A stretch of 64,000 nt of DNA. Source: JAFGOG01 sp034429215. Its GTDB lineage: Bacteria; Chloroflexota; Anaerolineae; JAAYZQ01. A model generated the notes under the pieces. That model saw only the letters and a list, made by a program, of their open reading frames with translations. It was not told where the DNA came from and did no database searches. A program made the position numbers and the translations under genes. The DNA is taken from NCBI GenBank assembly GCA_034429215.1, contig DAOUGI010000041.1, positions 1 to 64,000 of the forward strand. Reading direction: 5' to 3'. Positions 32,144 through 41,042 of this stretch are shown in pieces (position 1 is the stretch's first letter; each line of letters opens with the position of its first letter).

Positions 32144-33151
32144 TCAGGCATCGGACTCGGACGTGAGAACCTGAGACAAGCGGGCCGCGCGCTGCTTATC
32201 TATGCTGCGGCGGACCTCTGTCAGTACCTGTTCCTGCACCTGCGCCAGGTCGCCGGTCAGCGTGCAGCCAGACGCCTGGGGATGGCCGCCACCGCCCAGG
32301 CGAGCGGCCACCCGTGACACGTCGTAGCCCGGCGCCGATCGGAGGCCGACGTCTATGGCGCCGTTGTCACGCTCGGTGAACACTATAACTACTTGAGCCT
32401 CACGCACCCCTGCCAGAGAGTTGGACAGCCCTGAGGTGCCATTGTCGCCCACCGCCCACCGCCGGCGCATCGCTCGGGTCACGCTGGTCCACAGGATGCC
32501 ATCCTCCAGGTGCAGGCCGCCGATCGCATCGGCGAACAGGCGTACCCTGGCCAACGGCTGCTGATCCACCGATTGCCGGGCGACCTGGCTGAGCGAGGCT
32601 CCCGCTTCCATCAGTTTGAGGGCGACACGCAGAGCAGCCGAGTCGACGTTCGCCGTGCGGAAGGATCGGGTATCGGTCACAAGCCCGGCGAGGAGGCACA
32701 CGGCCACAGGCTCAGTCAATTGCCAGCCAAGAGCCTTGGCCAAATAGAACACCATTTGAGCCGTGGCAGCACAGGATGGGTCTACCCAGTTCAATGTGCC
32801 AAACCGGGTATTGGTAACATGGTGATCCACGTTCAATAAGGGCAGCGAAGTGAGTCGATCTTCATAGATGCTGCCCATCCGATCCCGATCGCTGCAGTCA
32901 AGGCTGATGATCAGGTCGAAGGAGCCGCCGGCTCGGCGAGCTACTTCAGAGCTGCCCGGAAGCCAGGCAACGCTCTCTGGTACCGAGTCTTCACAGGCCA
33001 ATGCGACCTGCTTGCCTTGATCCCGCAGCAAGCTGCCCATGGCCAGCAGGGAACCGATGGCGTCACCGTCGGGTGACACGTGGGCTATCAACAGGATACG
33101 CCGTGCGGGGGTGATCAGTTGTTCAACAGCGCTAGTCAAGCTCTTGTTCAT
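32144..33151 (-). CDS. nrnA: DHH/DHHA1 phosphoesterase (NrnA-like nanoRNase / pAp phosphatase)
   Basis: 335 residues from ATG 33151. DHH domain motifs: HVSPDGDAIGS (~29-39), ISLDCSDRDR, NVDHHVTN (the DHH triad), and LVTDTRSF; DHHA1 with GLRSAPGYDVSRVAARLGGGGHPQASG. Typical NrnA, degrading 2-5-nt RNAs and pAp. Located between rbfA and truB as in Firmicute-like nusA-infB operons. Overlaps the rbfA stop by 20 bp. Confidence 0.92.
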   Translation of the reverse strand: MNKSLTSAVEQLITPARRILLIAHVSPDGDAIGSLLAMGSLLRDQGKQVALACEDSVPESVAWLPGSSEVARRAGGSFDLIISLDCSDRDRMGSIYEDRLTSLPLLNVDHHVTNTRFGTLNWVDPSCAATAQMVFYLAKALGWQLTEPVAVCLLAGLVTDTRSFRTANVDSAALRVALKLMEAGASLSQVARQSVDQQPLARVRLFADAIGGLHLEDGILWTSVTRAMRRRWAVGDNGTSGLSNSLAGVREAQVVIVFTERDNGAIDVGLRSAPGYDVSRVAARLGGGGHPQASGCTLTGDLAQVQEQVLTEVRRSIDKQRAARLSQVLTSESDA

Positions 33152-33581
33152 CCGACGATGCTTCGTTTTGGTCCCCGGCCGCGAGCTCTTCAGAAGAGGG
33201 GGAGCTGCGTGGACCTTCGTCGGGGATGGAGCCGGCCGGTTCTTTAGCGATCTCGCCCAGGAGCTCGTCGATCCGCCGCCCGTAGGCGGCGCTTTTGTCC
33301 AGCGCGAACACCAGGTGCGGCATAATGCGCAGTTGGACCCGCGCGGCCAGTTGGGTGCGCAGATAGCCTGTCGCCCGCTGCAGGCCGGCCTGTGCCTCGG
33401 ATGCCTGTTCGTCATCGCCAAGGACGGTGAAATAGACGCGGGCCAGCGACAGATCGGGCGTTATGTCAACAGAAGTGATGGTCACCTCTGCCAGACGCGG
33501 ATCGCGGGCGTCGAGCATCAGGAGCAGGCTCAGCTCCCGATGGATCAGTTCAGAAACACGGTGTTGACGGCGGCTAGGCAT
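33132..33581 (-). CDS. rbfA: Ribosome-binding factor A
   Basis: About 149 residues from ATG 33581 (MPSRRQHRVSELIHRELSLL). KH-type fold with VTITSVDITPDLSLARVYFTVLG, and HLVFALDKSAAYGRRIDELL near the end of the domain. A ~35-residue acidic tail (DEGPRSSPSSEELAAGDQN...) extends the usual ~120-residue length. Matures the 30S subunit 5' domain; operon position after infB is conserved. Confidence 0.92.
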   Translation of the reverse strand: MPSRRQHRVSELIHRELSLLLMLDARDPRLAEVTITSVDITPDLSLARVYFTVLGDDEQASEAQAGLQRATGYLRTQLAARVQLRIMPHLVFALDKSAAYGRRIDELLGEIAKEPAGSIPDEGPRSSPSSEELAAGDQNEASSDEQELD

Positions 33582-33648
33582 GACAGTCTCAGCAGTAACC
33601 AGGTGTGGCCAATGGCAGGCAGCGCGGCCACCTGCCACCGGCCATTCA

Positions 33649-35598
33649 CTAGCTGACTCGCTCTCTCTTGTAGAACTCGAGCACATCACCTTCTTGGAGG
33701 TCGTCAAAACCGGTGACGCCGATTCCACATTCAAAACCGGCCTTGACCTCAGATGTATCCTCCTTGAAGCGCTTTAGGGAATCGACACGGCCCTCATAAA
33801 GGACCTTGTCACCACGGAGGACACGGACGAGCGCGTTGCGGGTGGCTTCACCGTCGGTCACGACACTGCCGGCGATGTTGCCCCGGCGGCTGATGCGGAA
33901 TACTTGGCGCACTTCGGCATGGCCAATCGTGACGTCGGCATAGACCGGTTCCAACATGCCCTTGAGAGCCTTGGCTACGTCGTCTACGAGGCGGTAGATG
34001 ATGTCGTACTGGCGGATGTCCACACCGTTTTGTAGAGCCAGCCGCCGGGCGGCCTCGTCGACCTGGACGCGAAAGCCGATGATGATGGCTTGTGAGGCAA
34101 AGGCCAGGGTGACATCGGACTCGTTGATGTTGCCCATGCCTTGATGCAGGATGTCGACCTTGAGGTCATCGGTGCCCAGCTTGAGGAGGGAGTTGACGAT
34201 CGGTTCCAGGGAGCCCTGGACGTCGGCCTTGAGGATGAGGTTGAGCTGCCGGACCGCGCCTGTCTGGAACTGCTCAAAGATGTCGTCAAGGCTCAGGCTT
34301 TTCGGTTTGCCAGGCTGGGCGGTGGCCTCACGATGGATCTCGCACCGCTCGGCGGCGATGGCCCGAGCCAGGCGCTCGCTTTCGACGACTTCAAAGATGT
34401 CGCCGGCTTTGGGGACCTGTGACAGGCCGATGACGAGAACGGGCATGGACGGTGTGGCCTCGTCGATGGGCTGGCCCTTGTCATCCAGCATGGCTCGGAC
34501 GCGGCCGCAAGTATCGCCGATGAGGAGAGGATCGCCGACATGGAGAGAGCCGGCCTGGACCAGCAGCGTGGCGGTTGGGCCTCGCTGTTTGTCGAGGCGG
34601 CCTTCGATGACGGTTCCCACCGCCGGGCGGTTGGGGTTGCTGCTAAGCTCGGCGACGTCTGTCACCAGGAGGATGTTCTCCAAAAGCTCATCGATGCCCC
34701 TTTTCATCTTGGCCGATACGGGGACGCAGACGACGTCGCCGCCCCAGTCTTCTACGGTGAGACCGAGGTCGGCCAGTTGCTGCTTGACCCGCTCTGGCTG
34801 GGCACCCTGCTTGTCGATTTTGTTCAAAGCGACGAGGATGGGGACACCGGCGGCGCGAGCATGATTGATGGCTTCGCGGGTTTGGGGCATGACGCCATCG
34901 TCGGCAGCGACGACGAGGACGGCCAGGTCGGTGACCTGGGCGCCGCGGGCGCGCATAGCGGTGAAAGCTTCATGGCCGGGGGTGTCGAGGAAGGTGATTT
35001 TGCGGCCATCCTTGTCGACCTGGTAGGCGCCGATGTGTTGGGTAATGCCTCCCGATTCGCCGGCGACGACGTTGGTCTGGCGGATGGCGTCGAGAAGGGT
35101 GGTCTTGCCATGGTCGACGTGGCCCAGGACGGTGACGACAGGCGGGCGAGGTTTGCAGTCTGCGGCAAGCTCGCTCTCGGCCAGGCGCTGGCGCAATGTC
35201 TTGGGCGGTCCCTCGGCGGCCGGCTTTTCCGGTTCCTGGACCTTGATCAACCTGGTTTCAAAGCCCATCTCGACGGCGACGATTTCGGCGGTTTCGTAGT
35301 CGATGATCTCGTTGATGCTGACCACGACGCTGCTGTTCATCAGCTCTTTGATGATATCGATGGGGCTCAGCCGCAGGGCTTTGGCCAGATCGCGAACACT
35401 GATTTCAGGCGGCAGCTCGACGACTTTCGTGACTGGGGCCTGTGGTTTGAGAGGGCCGGCTTTACGCGCGTCCTCAGAGCCACGACCCAGTGCGGACGAA
35501 GACCGCCCGCCGGCGGACGGCGCACTTGGCGCGGCTGCGGGCTTGCGGCGTGCCGGCGCCGGCCGGCTCCTGCTACTTGATTTGCCTCGGCTTGCCAT
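33649..35598 (-). CDS. infB: Translation initiation factor IF-2
   Basis: 649 residues. A short N-terminal basic, Ala/Pro/Arg-rich region (~1-55), IF2N domain (PPEISVRDLAKALRLSPIDI ~63-82), GTPase domain with G1 GHVDHGKTT, G2 GGITQHIG, G3 DTPGHEAF, G4 NKID and G5 SAKMKRG, then the domain II, III and C-terminal fMet-tRNA-binding beta barrel (CGIGVTGFDDLQEGDVLEFY). The N-terminus is much shorter than in enteric IF-2. One base separates it from rnpM. Confidence 0.96.
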   Translation of the reverse strand: MASRGKSSSRSRPAPARRKPAAAPSAPSAGGRSSSALGRGSEDARKAGPLKPQAPVTKVVELPPEISVRDLAKALRLSPIDIIKELMNSSVVVSINEIIDYETAEIVAVEMGFETRLIKVQEPEKPAAEGPPKTLRQRLAESELAADCKPRPPVVTVLGHVDHGKTTLLDAIRQTNVVAGESGGITQHIGAYQVDKDGRKITFLDTPGHEAFTAMRARGAQVTDLAVLVVAADDGVMPQTREAINHARAAGVPILVALNKIDKQGAQPERVKQQLADLGLTVEDWGGDVVCVPVSAKMKRGIDELLENILLVTDVAELSSNPNRPAVGTVIEGRLDKQRGPTATLLVQAGSLHVGDPLLIGDTCGRVRAMLDDKGQPIDEATPSMPVLVIGLSQVPKAGDIFEVVESERLARAIAAERCEIHREATAQPGKPKSLSLDDIFEQFQTGAVRQLNLILKADVQGSLEPIVNSLLKLGTDDLKVDILHQGMGNINESDVTLAFASQAIIIGFRVQVDEAARRLALQNGVDIRQYDIIYRLVDDVAKALKGMLEPVYADVTIGHAEVRQVFRISRRGNIAGSVVTDGEATRNALVRVLRGDKVLYEGRVDSLKRFKEDTSEVKAGFECGIGVTGFDDLQEGDVLEFYKRERVS

Positions 35599-35928
35599 CT
35601 AACTAATTCCCCCTTCTAGAGACACTGCTTCCGTTTTTTCCACTGTTTCTTCCACCGGTAACGATACGGCAAAGGCTTGCAAGACGGCCACCTCTTCCAC
35701 GGCAATTGGCCCCTGGAGAGCACGCCCCAATGCCCCGCGCTGTAACGCCGCCTCCCAACATCCACGGTTAGGGCACAGGTAGGTACCTCGGCCGGCCTGT
35801 TTGCCCTTGAGATCTATGGCGGTCATCCCCTCTGGCGTACGGACGATCCGGATCAGCTCCCGTTTCGGCCGCTTACGCTGGCAAGCGATACAGGTCCGGA
35901 GCGGCACGTGCTTTCGGCGCATCACCAT
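35599..35928 (-). CDS. rnpM: RnpM/YlxR family RNA-binding protein
   Basis: 109 residues: VPLRTCIACQRKRPKRELIRIV at the N-terminus and KQAGRGTYLCPNRGCWEAAL are the YlxR signature (RTC.xC and GRGAYLC). YlxR-type proteins bind RNase P RNA and modulate its activity. Adjacent to infB, as usual. Confidence 0.92.
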   Translation of the reverse strand: MVMRRKHVPLRTCIACQRKRPKRELIRIVRTPEGMTAIDLKGKQAGRGTYLCPNRGCWEAALQRGALGRALQGPIAVEEVAVLQAFAVSLPVEETVEKTEAVSLEGGIS

Positions 35929-35994
35929 CGGTCCCCCCTGAATCGTCCCTCACCCCCTGCTCGTATTGTCAGGAGAGGAAGGGCAGGCGAATTA

Positions 35995-37701
35995 TCACCC
36001 GCGAGAGCGCGGCGGTTTGTACTTCTTCCCCTTGTCCGCTGCGGGGCTATGCGTCCAGTCATTGCCGACTTCGTATGCCCGCTTGCCCTTGACCTTCTTG
36101 CCTTTTTTCTTCTTGCCGGCTTTCTGAACCTCTTCCCAGTCTTCGACCTCTTCCCAGACCTCTTCTGGCAGCGCTACTTCCTGTTCAAAACCCAACGCTT
36201 CTTCCATCGTAGGTTGGGTAGCAACCCAGCCCAACGACTCCTCTACCTGTTCACCCGCAAAGGTTGGCACCAGCTCTGACTCGTCAAAGCGAGGCACGCT
36301 CAGGTCGACGACCGGCTCAGCGGGTGCTTCTTCTTCGCCGACCTCGGCATCTGGTTCGGCCACGGTGGTGAGGGCCGGCACGTCACCCATTCCGGCAGAC
36401 TCGGGCACCGCCTCTACCACCGGGGTGATCTCTGGCTTGGCCGGTGGCTTGATCTCCGCAGGCGATGGTCCCGCTCCATCCGGCCAGGGAATGCCAGCGT
36501 CGGTACCAGCCTTGACCGCCTGGTCAATAGCGCCCCGTTGGGCCTCAGTCAATGTGCCCATGTCCTGCTTGCGCAGGATCTCTTCGGCCAACAGCAGCAG
36601 GTCTGACTCGCCGGGCGCGATTACCGGTCCCTCGAAACGGCCCAAGGTTTCTTCGGCAGCTTCGGTTGCGCTCTTGATGTCAATGCGCCAGCCGGTCAGC
36701 TTGGCAGCCAGGCGCGCGTTCTGGCCCTCTTTGCCGATGGCCAACGACAGTTGACGGTCGGGCACGATCACCGTGGCGGTCTTGCCCGTGTCAGCGTTGT
36801 CGTCCAGGATGACATTCATGACCTTGGCCGGGCTCAGCGCGCTGCCGATGAACGCCGCCATATCAGAGCTCCACTGGACGACGTCTATCTTTTCGCCCTC
36901 CAGCTCGTTGACGACATTCTGGATACGCCCGCCCCGCACACCTACGCACGAGCCAACCGGGTCGACGCCCTCTTGGGTGGTGTAAACGGCGACTTTGGAG
37001 CGCGATCCCGGCTCACGAGCAATGCTCTTGATCTCGACGACGCCGTTATAGATTTCGGGCACTTCCAGCTCGAGCAGGCGCCGCAGGAGGGCGGGGTTGC
37101 GCCGTGACAGGGTAATCTGCGCCCCCCGGCTGCCCTTGCGCACATCGATGACATAGGCCCGCAGGCGAGCTCCGCGCCGATAACGCTCGGTGGGTACCTG
37201 TTCCTTCGCGGGCAAGACAGCCTCGGCCCCATCCAGGCTGACCATGACATCGCCGCTCTGCATGTCCTGACTCTGGATTGTGCCGTGGGCAATGTCGCCG
37301 GCGCTGTCAGCGTAAGAGGTATAGATGGCGTCGCGTTCGGCCTCACGGATGCGTTGCAGGATGACCTGCTTGGCGGTCTGGGCGGCGATGCGCCCAAAGT
37401 CACGAGGCGTGTTCTCGACCGGAATAAACTGGCCGAGGATGGCCTCGGGGTTTAGCTTGCGCGCCTCATCGAGCGAAATCTGGGTCTTGGCGTCTTCAGA
37501 CTGCTCTACGACCTCTTTTTCGGCAAAGACACGCGCCGCCCCTGTGTTTGGATCGATCTGGACGGAAATGTCGGTTACCGCGCCAAAGTTGCGCTTGTAG
37601 GCGGAGATTAGAGCCGCCTCGACTGCCTCCAAGACGACCTCGCGCGACAATTTGCGCTCGGCGCATACCTGGTTGATGGCCATCATAAAATCGTTTCTCA
37701 T
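35995..37701 (-). CDS. nusA: Transcription termination/antitermination factor NusA with long C-terminal tail
   Basis: 568 residues. NusA N-terminal domain ~1-125, S1 domain ~130-200, KH1/KH2 ~200-345 (GVRGGRIQNVVNELEGEKID, AIGKEGQNARLAAKLTGWRI). After ~365 comes a ~200-residue tail absent from short NusA: a helical segment, a Pro/acidic region (VVEAVPESAG, EVGEEEAPAEP), and a Lys-rich end (AGKKKKGKKVKGKRAYE). The tail is low-complexity and probably disordered. First gene of the operon, behind a consensus promoter. Confidence 0.94.
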   Translation of the reverse strand: MRNDFMMAINQVCAERKLSREVVLEAVEAALISAYKRNFGAVTDISVQIDPNTGAARVFAEKEVVEQSEDAKTQISLDEARKLNPEAILGQFIPVENTPRDFGRIAAQTAKQVILQRIREAERDAIYTSYADSAGDIAHGTIQSQDMQSGDVMVSLDGAEAVLPAKEQVPTERYRRGARLRAYVIDVRKGSRGAQITLSRRNPALLRRLLELEVPEIYNGVVEIKSIAREPGSRSKVAVYTTQEGVDPVGSCVGVRGGRIQNVVNELEGEKIDVVQWSSDMAAFIGSALSPAKVMNVILDDNADTGKTATVIVPDRQLSLAIGKEGQNARLAAKLTGWRIDIKSATEAAEETLGRFEGPVIAPGESDLLLLAEEILRKQDMGTLTEAQRGAIDQAVKAGTDAGIPWPDGAGPSPAEIKPPAKPEITPVVEAVPESAGMGDVPALTTVAEPDAEVGEEEAPAEPVVDLSVPRFDESELVPTFAGEQVEESLGWVATQPTMEEALGFEQEVALPEEVWEEVEDWEEVQKAGKKKKGKKVKGKRAYEVGNDWTHSPAADKGKKYKPPRSRG

Positions 37702-37806
37702 CTACCCTCTAAACTCCATTTGCTTCTTTCATCTGTAATCGACGGTGAGCGTCCCGTGCGCCACTTGCCCTATGCACCGCAGGTTGTGCCATGCGCTGAT
37801 AGCAAG

Positions 37807-37829
37807 AAAAGTGGGGGGCACCCACTTTT
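37807..37829 (-). terminator. Attenuator-like hairpin in the nusA leader
   Basis: AAAAGTGGG/CCCACTTTT, loop of five, about 20 nt after the predicted nusA start, followed on the minus strand by CTTGC. It resembles an intrinsic terminator and could attenuate the nusA-infB operon. Confidence 0.55.
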
Positions 37830-37854
37830 CTACACCCGCGGCTATACGGCTGGG

Positions 37855-37883
37855 ATTATATCACTATCGCCCGGTGATGGCAA
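37855..37883 (-). promoter_or_regulatory. Promoter of the nusA-infB operon
   Basis: Minus strand TTGCCA (37883-37878), 17-bp spacer, TATAAT (37860-37855). The 37702-37996 gap holds this, the leader hairpin and the divergent plus-strand promoter; no gene. Confidence 0.75.
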
Positions 37884-37933
37884 ATTCCCCAAGTGAGTTG
37901 GTGATAAAAAGCCTGTGGGAAGAGGTTCGGTGA

Positions 37934-37963
37934 TTGGACAGTTGGCCCGGAACATGGTAGAAT
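37934..37963 (+). promoter_or_regulatory. Promoter of the DUF3786 gene
   Basis: TTGGAC (37934-37939), 18-bp spacer, TAGAAT (37958-37963); start near 37970. Confidence 0.5.
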
Positions 37964-37996
37964 GGGGCCATTCTTTGCCGGGTGGGAAAAGAGACC

Positions 37997-38650
37997 ATGA
38001 AAGCCAGAACGCCCGAGGAAACGTATCAAGATGCACTGCGAAAGGCAGAGGCCGAATTCTTGCGCCTCGATCCGGCGGAAGCTGCGGTGCGGGCCGGGGT
38101 GACCTACACAGCGACAAGCAGCGACACCGGACAGGTGCAGATCGCCTTTTTTGGCACGCATTATCACGTGCAGTGGCCTAACGGCGCCGCCGTGCGAATG
38201 AACGACCAGAAGGAACCAGACGTGGCGACACGGCTGCTGCTGCTGCACTATCTCGTCACTGCCGACGGCACGCCGATGGCCAGCAAGTGGATCGCATTCC
38301 GCAACCTGCCGGGGGGTCTGGGGTACGATGCCGCGTTCGAACGGCGGGCGAGCGCACCGCTGGTGAAGGCGTTTGGCGCACCCGGGCACGGCCAGACCGG
38401 CTTTGAGGTTGCGGCACGGATACTGGGCGGCGAGCGGCTGCGGTTCGGCGATGCCGCTTTTTGCTTCCGGCTGCTGCCCAGGGTGTGGCTGGCTGTGGTG
38501 CTATACGTGGCCGACGACGAGTTCCCGGCAAGCGCCAACGTGCTGTTCGACGGCGCGGCTGAACACTATTTGGCAACGGAAGACCTGGCCGTCCTGGGGG
38601 GGATGCTGGCCGGGCGGCTCGTCAAAGCAGCCAAGACGGCCGTGCCATGA
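37997..38650 (+). CDS. DUF3786-type protein
   Basis: 217 residues from ATG 37997 (GTG 37982 possible). The GVTYTATSSDTGQVQIAFFGTHYHVQWPNG, LLLLHYLVTADGTPMASKWIAFRNLPGGLGY and LADDEFPASANVLFDGAAEHYL-type segments match the DUF3786 layout, often seen in anaerobes in corrinoid or one-carbon contexts. Function unknown; it stands alone between divergent promoters and the tRNA. Confidence 0.7.
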   Translation: MKARTPEETYQDALRKAEAEFLRLDPAEAAVRAGVTYTATSSDTGQVQIAFFGTHYHVQWPNGAAVRMNDQKEPDVATRLLLLHYLVTADGTPMASKWIAFRNLPGGLGYDAAFERRASAPLVKAFGAPGHGQTGFEVAARILGGERLRFGDAAFCFRLLPRVWLAVVLYVADDEFPASANVLFDGAAEHYLATEDLAVLGGMLAGRLVKAAKTAVP

Positions 38651-38685
38651 TGCCGTCACCACGGCGCCGTCTCGGTGAAATCAGG

Positions 38686-38772
38686 CGGAGAGGGTGGGAT
38701 TTGAACCCACGGCCCCGTGAAGGGCACCCGCTCTCCGGGCGGGCGCATTCGACCAAACTATGCTACCTCTCC
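38686..38772 (-). tRNA. tRNA-Ser (anticodon GGA)
   Basis: Acceptor GGAGAGG/CCTCTCC, D stem GCAT/ATGC, anticodon stem CCCGC/GCGGG with loop CCGGAGA (anticodon GGA), long class II variable arm, T arm GTGGG-TTCAAAT-CCCAC, discriminator G. CCA is not encoded. Position 33 reads C instead of the near-universal U. No gene in 38773-38983. Confidence 0.9.
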
Positions 38773-38983
38773 GTACCGCCCTTTATTTTAGCATCTTTGC
38801 CCAAACTTGACAACTTGAGATTGGCAGTTGGGACCCAAGCCCCGACGCGCCATCGCAGCCTACCGTGTCTCGCCTCCCCTGTAGTTTCCAGCGCGTGGGC
38901 CGCCTCCGGCACTCCTAGTACCGCGATACCAACCCTCCAAGATTAAAATTTCCCTGGTTTTGCTGATATAGCGACTCCCCCTC

Positions 38984-39012
38984 TTGCCAAGATAGGGTGA
39001 ATATTGTATAAT
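38984..39012 (+). promoter_or_regulatory. mraZ (dcw) promoter
   Basis: TTGCCA (38984-38989), 17-bp spacer, TATAAT (39007-39012). Predicted start ~39019, just before the MraZ operator. Confidence 0.8.
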
Positions 39013-39024
39013 AGTGGCAAAGAG

Positions 39025-39049
39025 TGGGGTTTCGTGGGACGAAATGGGA
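39025..39049 (+). promoter_or_regulatory. MraZ operator: three TGGG(G/A) repeats with 10-bp period
   Basis: TGGGG at 39025, TGGGA at 39035 and TGGGA at 39045, five-base spacers, matching the known MraZ-binding repeats; a fourth TGGG at 39053 is off-phase. Implies autorepression of the dcw cluster. Confidence 0.8.
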
Positions 39050-39107
39050 GGATGGGCCCCTAATCAGAGTAAGAACAGACGTTCTGTGGGGCAAATCGGT
39101 AGAACAA

Positions 39108-39539
39108 ATGTTTCTAGGGGAATTCGAACACGCACTGGACGAAAAGGGACGAATTACCATCCCGGCCAAGTTTCGGGCTAAACTGGCGTCGGGATTGGTG
39201 ATCACCAGGGGCATCGATCGCTGCCTGGAGCTCCATCCCATGGATCACTTTGAGGAGCTCGCGGCGAAGGTTAGCAGCCTCCCCGTTACCAACCGTGATG
39301 CTCGTGGATTTCGGCGCCTGGAATTCAGCGGCGCGGCAGATTTGGAGCCCGACAAACAAGGGCGGGTTGGCTTGCCCTCTACCCTACGCGAGTATGCAAG
39401 GATCGACAAGCAGGTCGTCATCATCGGCATGTACAACTACTGCGAAATCTGGAATCCCGAAGCCTGGCAGGAGTTCAAGCAACGCAGTTACGACGATTCT
39501 GAAGCACTCGCGGAGCAGTTTGCCAACCTCGGCATTTAG
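39108..39539 (+). CDS. mraZ: MraZ, transcriptional repressor of the dcw cluster
   Basis: 143 residues from ATG 39108: MFLGEFEHALDEKGRITIPA, then a second SpoVT/AbrB-like half with ADLEPDKQGRVGLPSTLREY. Both DxKGR/DKQGR DNA-binding motifs are intact. Longer upstream readings would run through the operator and are rejected. 12 bp before rsmH. Confidence 0.93.
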   Translation: MFLGEFEHALDEKGRITIPAKFRAKLASGLVITRGIDRCLELHPMDHFEELAAKVSSLPVTNRDARGFRRLEFSGAADLEPDKQGRVGLPSTLREYARIDKQVVIIGMYNYCEIWNPEAWQEFKQRSYDDSEALAEQFANLGI

Positions 39540-39551
39540 ACTCTAACAAAC

Positions 39552-40511
39552 ATGAGCACGGCGGCGGCAGAGGCGCATGTTCCGGTTCTCTACCGCGAGG
39601 TGTTGACCGGGTTGCAGGTCCGACCCGGCGGACGCTACATAGATGCTACGATAGGCGCCGGTGGACACGCCGCCGGCATTTTGGACACCTCTACTCCCGA
39701 CGGTTGTTTACTGGGCCTAGACGCCGACCCTGAGGCGGTAACATTCGCCCGAAGCACCTTGCAGCGTTTTGGAGACAGGGCGCTCGTAATCGTCGGCAAC
39801 TTTCGGGAGATCAAGGCCGTGGCGGTTGCCCATAGTTTCGACCAGGTGGACGGTGTGTTGATGGATCTGGGGTTCTCGTCCCGACAACTGGCAGCAGCAG
39901 ATCGTGGGTTTTCCTTCGACCGGGACGGCCCGCTCGACATGCGGCTGAACCCCAATCAGGGATTGACGGCGGCAGATTTGATCGAAGACATGTCTGAATC
40001 GGAGCTGGCCGATCTGATATGGCGTTACGGCGAGGAGCGCTATTCACGGCGCATAGCACGGGCCATTGTTGCTGCTCGCCCAGTGACGACTACCGCGCAA
40101 CTGGCCGAGCTGGTGGCAAAGACGGTGGGCCACAGGGAAAAGATCCATCCTGCCACCCGCGTCTTTCAGGCGCTGCGCATCGCGGTCAACGACGAGCTTG
40201 GGGCGCTGGCGGAGGCTTTGCCCCAGGTCCGGGATCTGGTCCGGCCGGGTGGAAGGTTGGCTGTGATCGCTTTCCACTCGCTGGAGGACCGGCTGGTGAA
40301 GCAATTTTGCCAACAAGAAGCCAGGGATTGTATCTGCCCGCCTGAAGTACCGGTGTGCGTCTGCGGGCATCGGGCAACACTGGGGTTGGTCTCCCGCAAG
40401 CCGATCCGGCCATCGGATGAGGAGATCAGCCGGAATCCCAGGAGCCGCAGCGCCAGGCTGCGGATCGCCTACCGTGCACCGAGCGCAGAGCCGGGACTGG
40501 GAAAAGTGTAA
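39552..40511 (+). CDS. rsmH: 16S rRNA (cytosine-1402-N4)-methyltransferase RsmH
   Basis: 319 residues. N-terminal HVPVLYREVLTGL, SAM motif IDATIGAGGHAAGIL, VLMDLGFSSRQL, the RsmH helical insert, and FHSLEDRLVKQFCQQEARDC near the C-terminus. Typical length. Methylates C1402 in the decoding centre; dcw position after mraZ is standard. Confidence 0.95.
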   Translation: MSTAAAEAHVPVLYREVLTGLQVRPGGRYIDATIGAGGHAAGILDTSTPDGCLLGLDADPEAVTFARSTLQRFGDRALVIVGNFREIKAVAVAHSFDQVDGVLMDLGFSSRQLAAADRGFSFDRDGPLDMRLNPNQGLTAADLIEDMSESELADLIWRYGEERYSRRIARAIVAARPVTTTAQLAELVAKTVGHREKIHPATRVFQALRIAVNDELGALAEALPQVRDLVRPGGRLAVIAFHSLEDRLVKQFCQQEARDCICPPEVPVCVCGHRATLGLVSRKPIRPSDEEISRNPRSRSARLRIAYRAPSAEPGLGKV

Positions 40512-40526
40512 CAAGGGAATAAGCAA

Positions 40527-41042
40527 ATGAAAAAGAGGGTGACGATCAAACGCTCACATTCTACCAAGCAGATAGGAAAGACAGCACCCGCCTTGGCTGT
40601 GCCGTTGCGCACCGCGCTGTTCGGCGGCGCTGCTTTGCTTATCCTGTTTGCCTGGCTCCACCTGTTCCTGGCGCTGCAGATCGCCTCGACAGGCCAGCAA
40701 ATCCAGCTCGCTACCGAAGAGCTGCAGAAACTAAAGCGTGATAATATGGCCGTGGTGCGAGACACCGCCGTCGCCGAGTCAGAGGAGAATATGACCAGGC
40801 GGGCTACCGAATTGGGCTATGGACCGCAGGCGCCTGTCTACTTGTCGCTCGGCCAGACTCTTGGCACAACTGGGCAGGCAATAGACGGCAGCGGCGCCGA
40901 GGCCAGCGCCAGCCTGGCAGGCGGCGACAGCCAGGGCAGGGCCTTGTCCCAGTTCCTATTGGACACCACGTTGTACGAAGTGACTACTGCTGAAAGAGAG
41001 GCGTCAGGTTCTGAAGCCAGCTCTGCCGAGAGGGAGCCATGA
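40527..41042 (+). CDS. ftsL: FtsL-like septum protein
   Basis: 171 residues: basic cytoplasmic N-terminus, one TM (~32-52, ALFGGAALLILFAWLHLFLAL), then a short coiled coil (QLATEELQKLKRDNMAVVRD) and ELGYGPQAPVYLSL, as in FtsL/DivIC-type proteins. The ~75-residue low-complexity tail (Ser/Ala/Gly/Glu) is longer than usual. Position between rsmH and ftsI fixes the role; sequence conservation in this family is low. Stop overlaps ftsI start (ATGA). Confidence 0.8.
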   Translation: MKKRVTIKRSHSTKQIGKTAPALAVPLRTALFGGAALLILFAWLHLFLALQIASTGQQIQLATEELQKLKRDNMAVVRDTAVAESEENMTRRATELGYGPQAPVYLSLGQTLGTTGQAIDGSGAEASASLAGGDSQGRALSQFLLDTTLYEVTTAEREASGSEASSAEREP

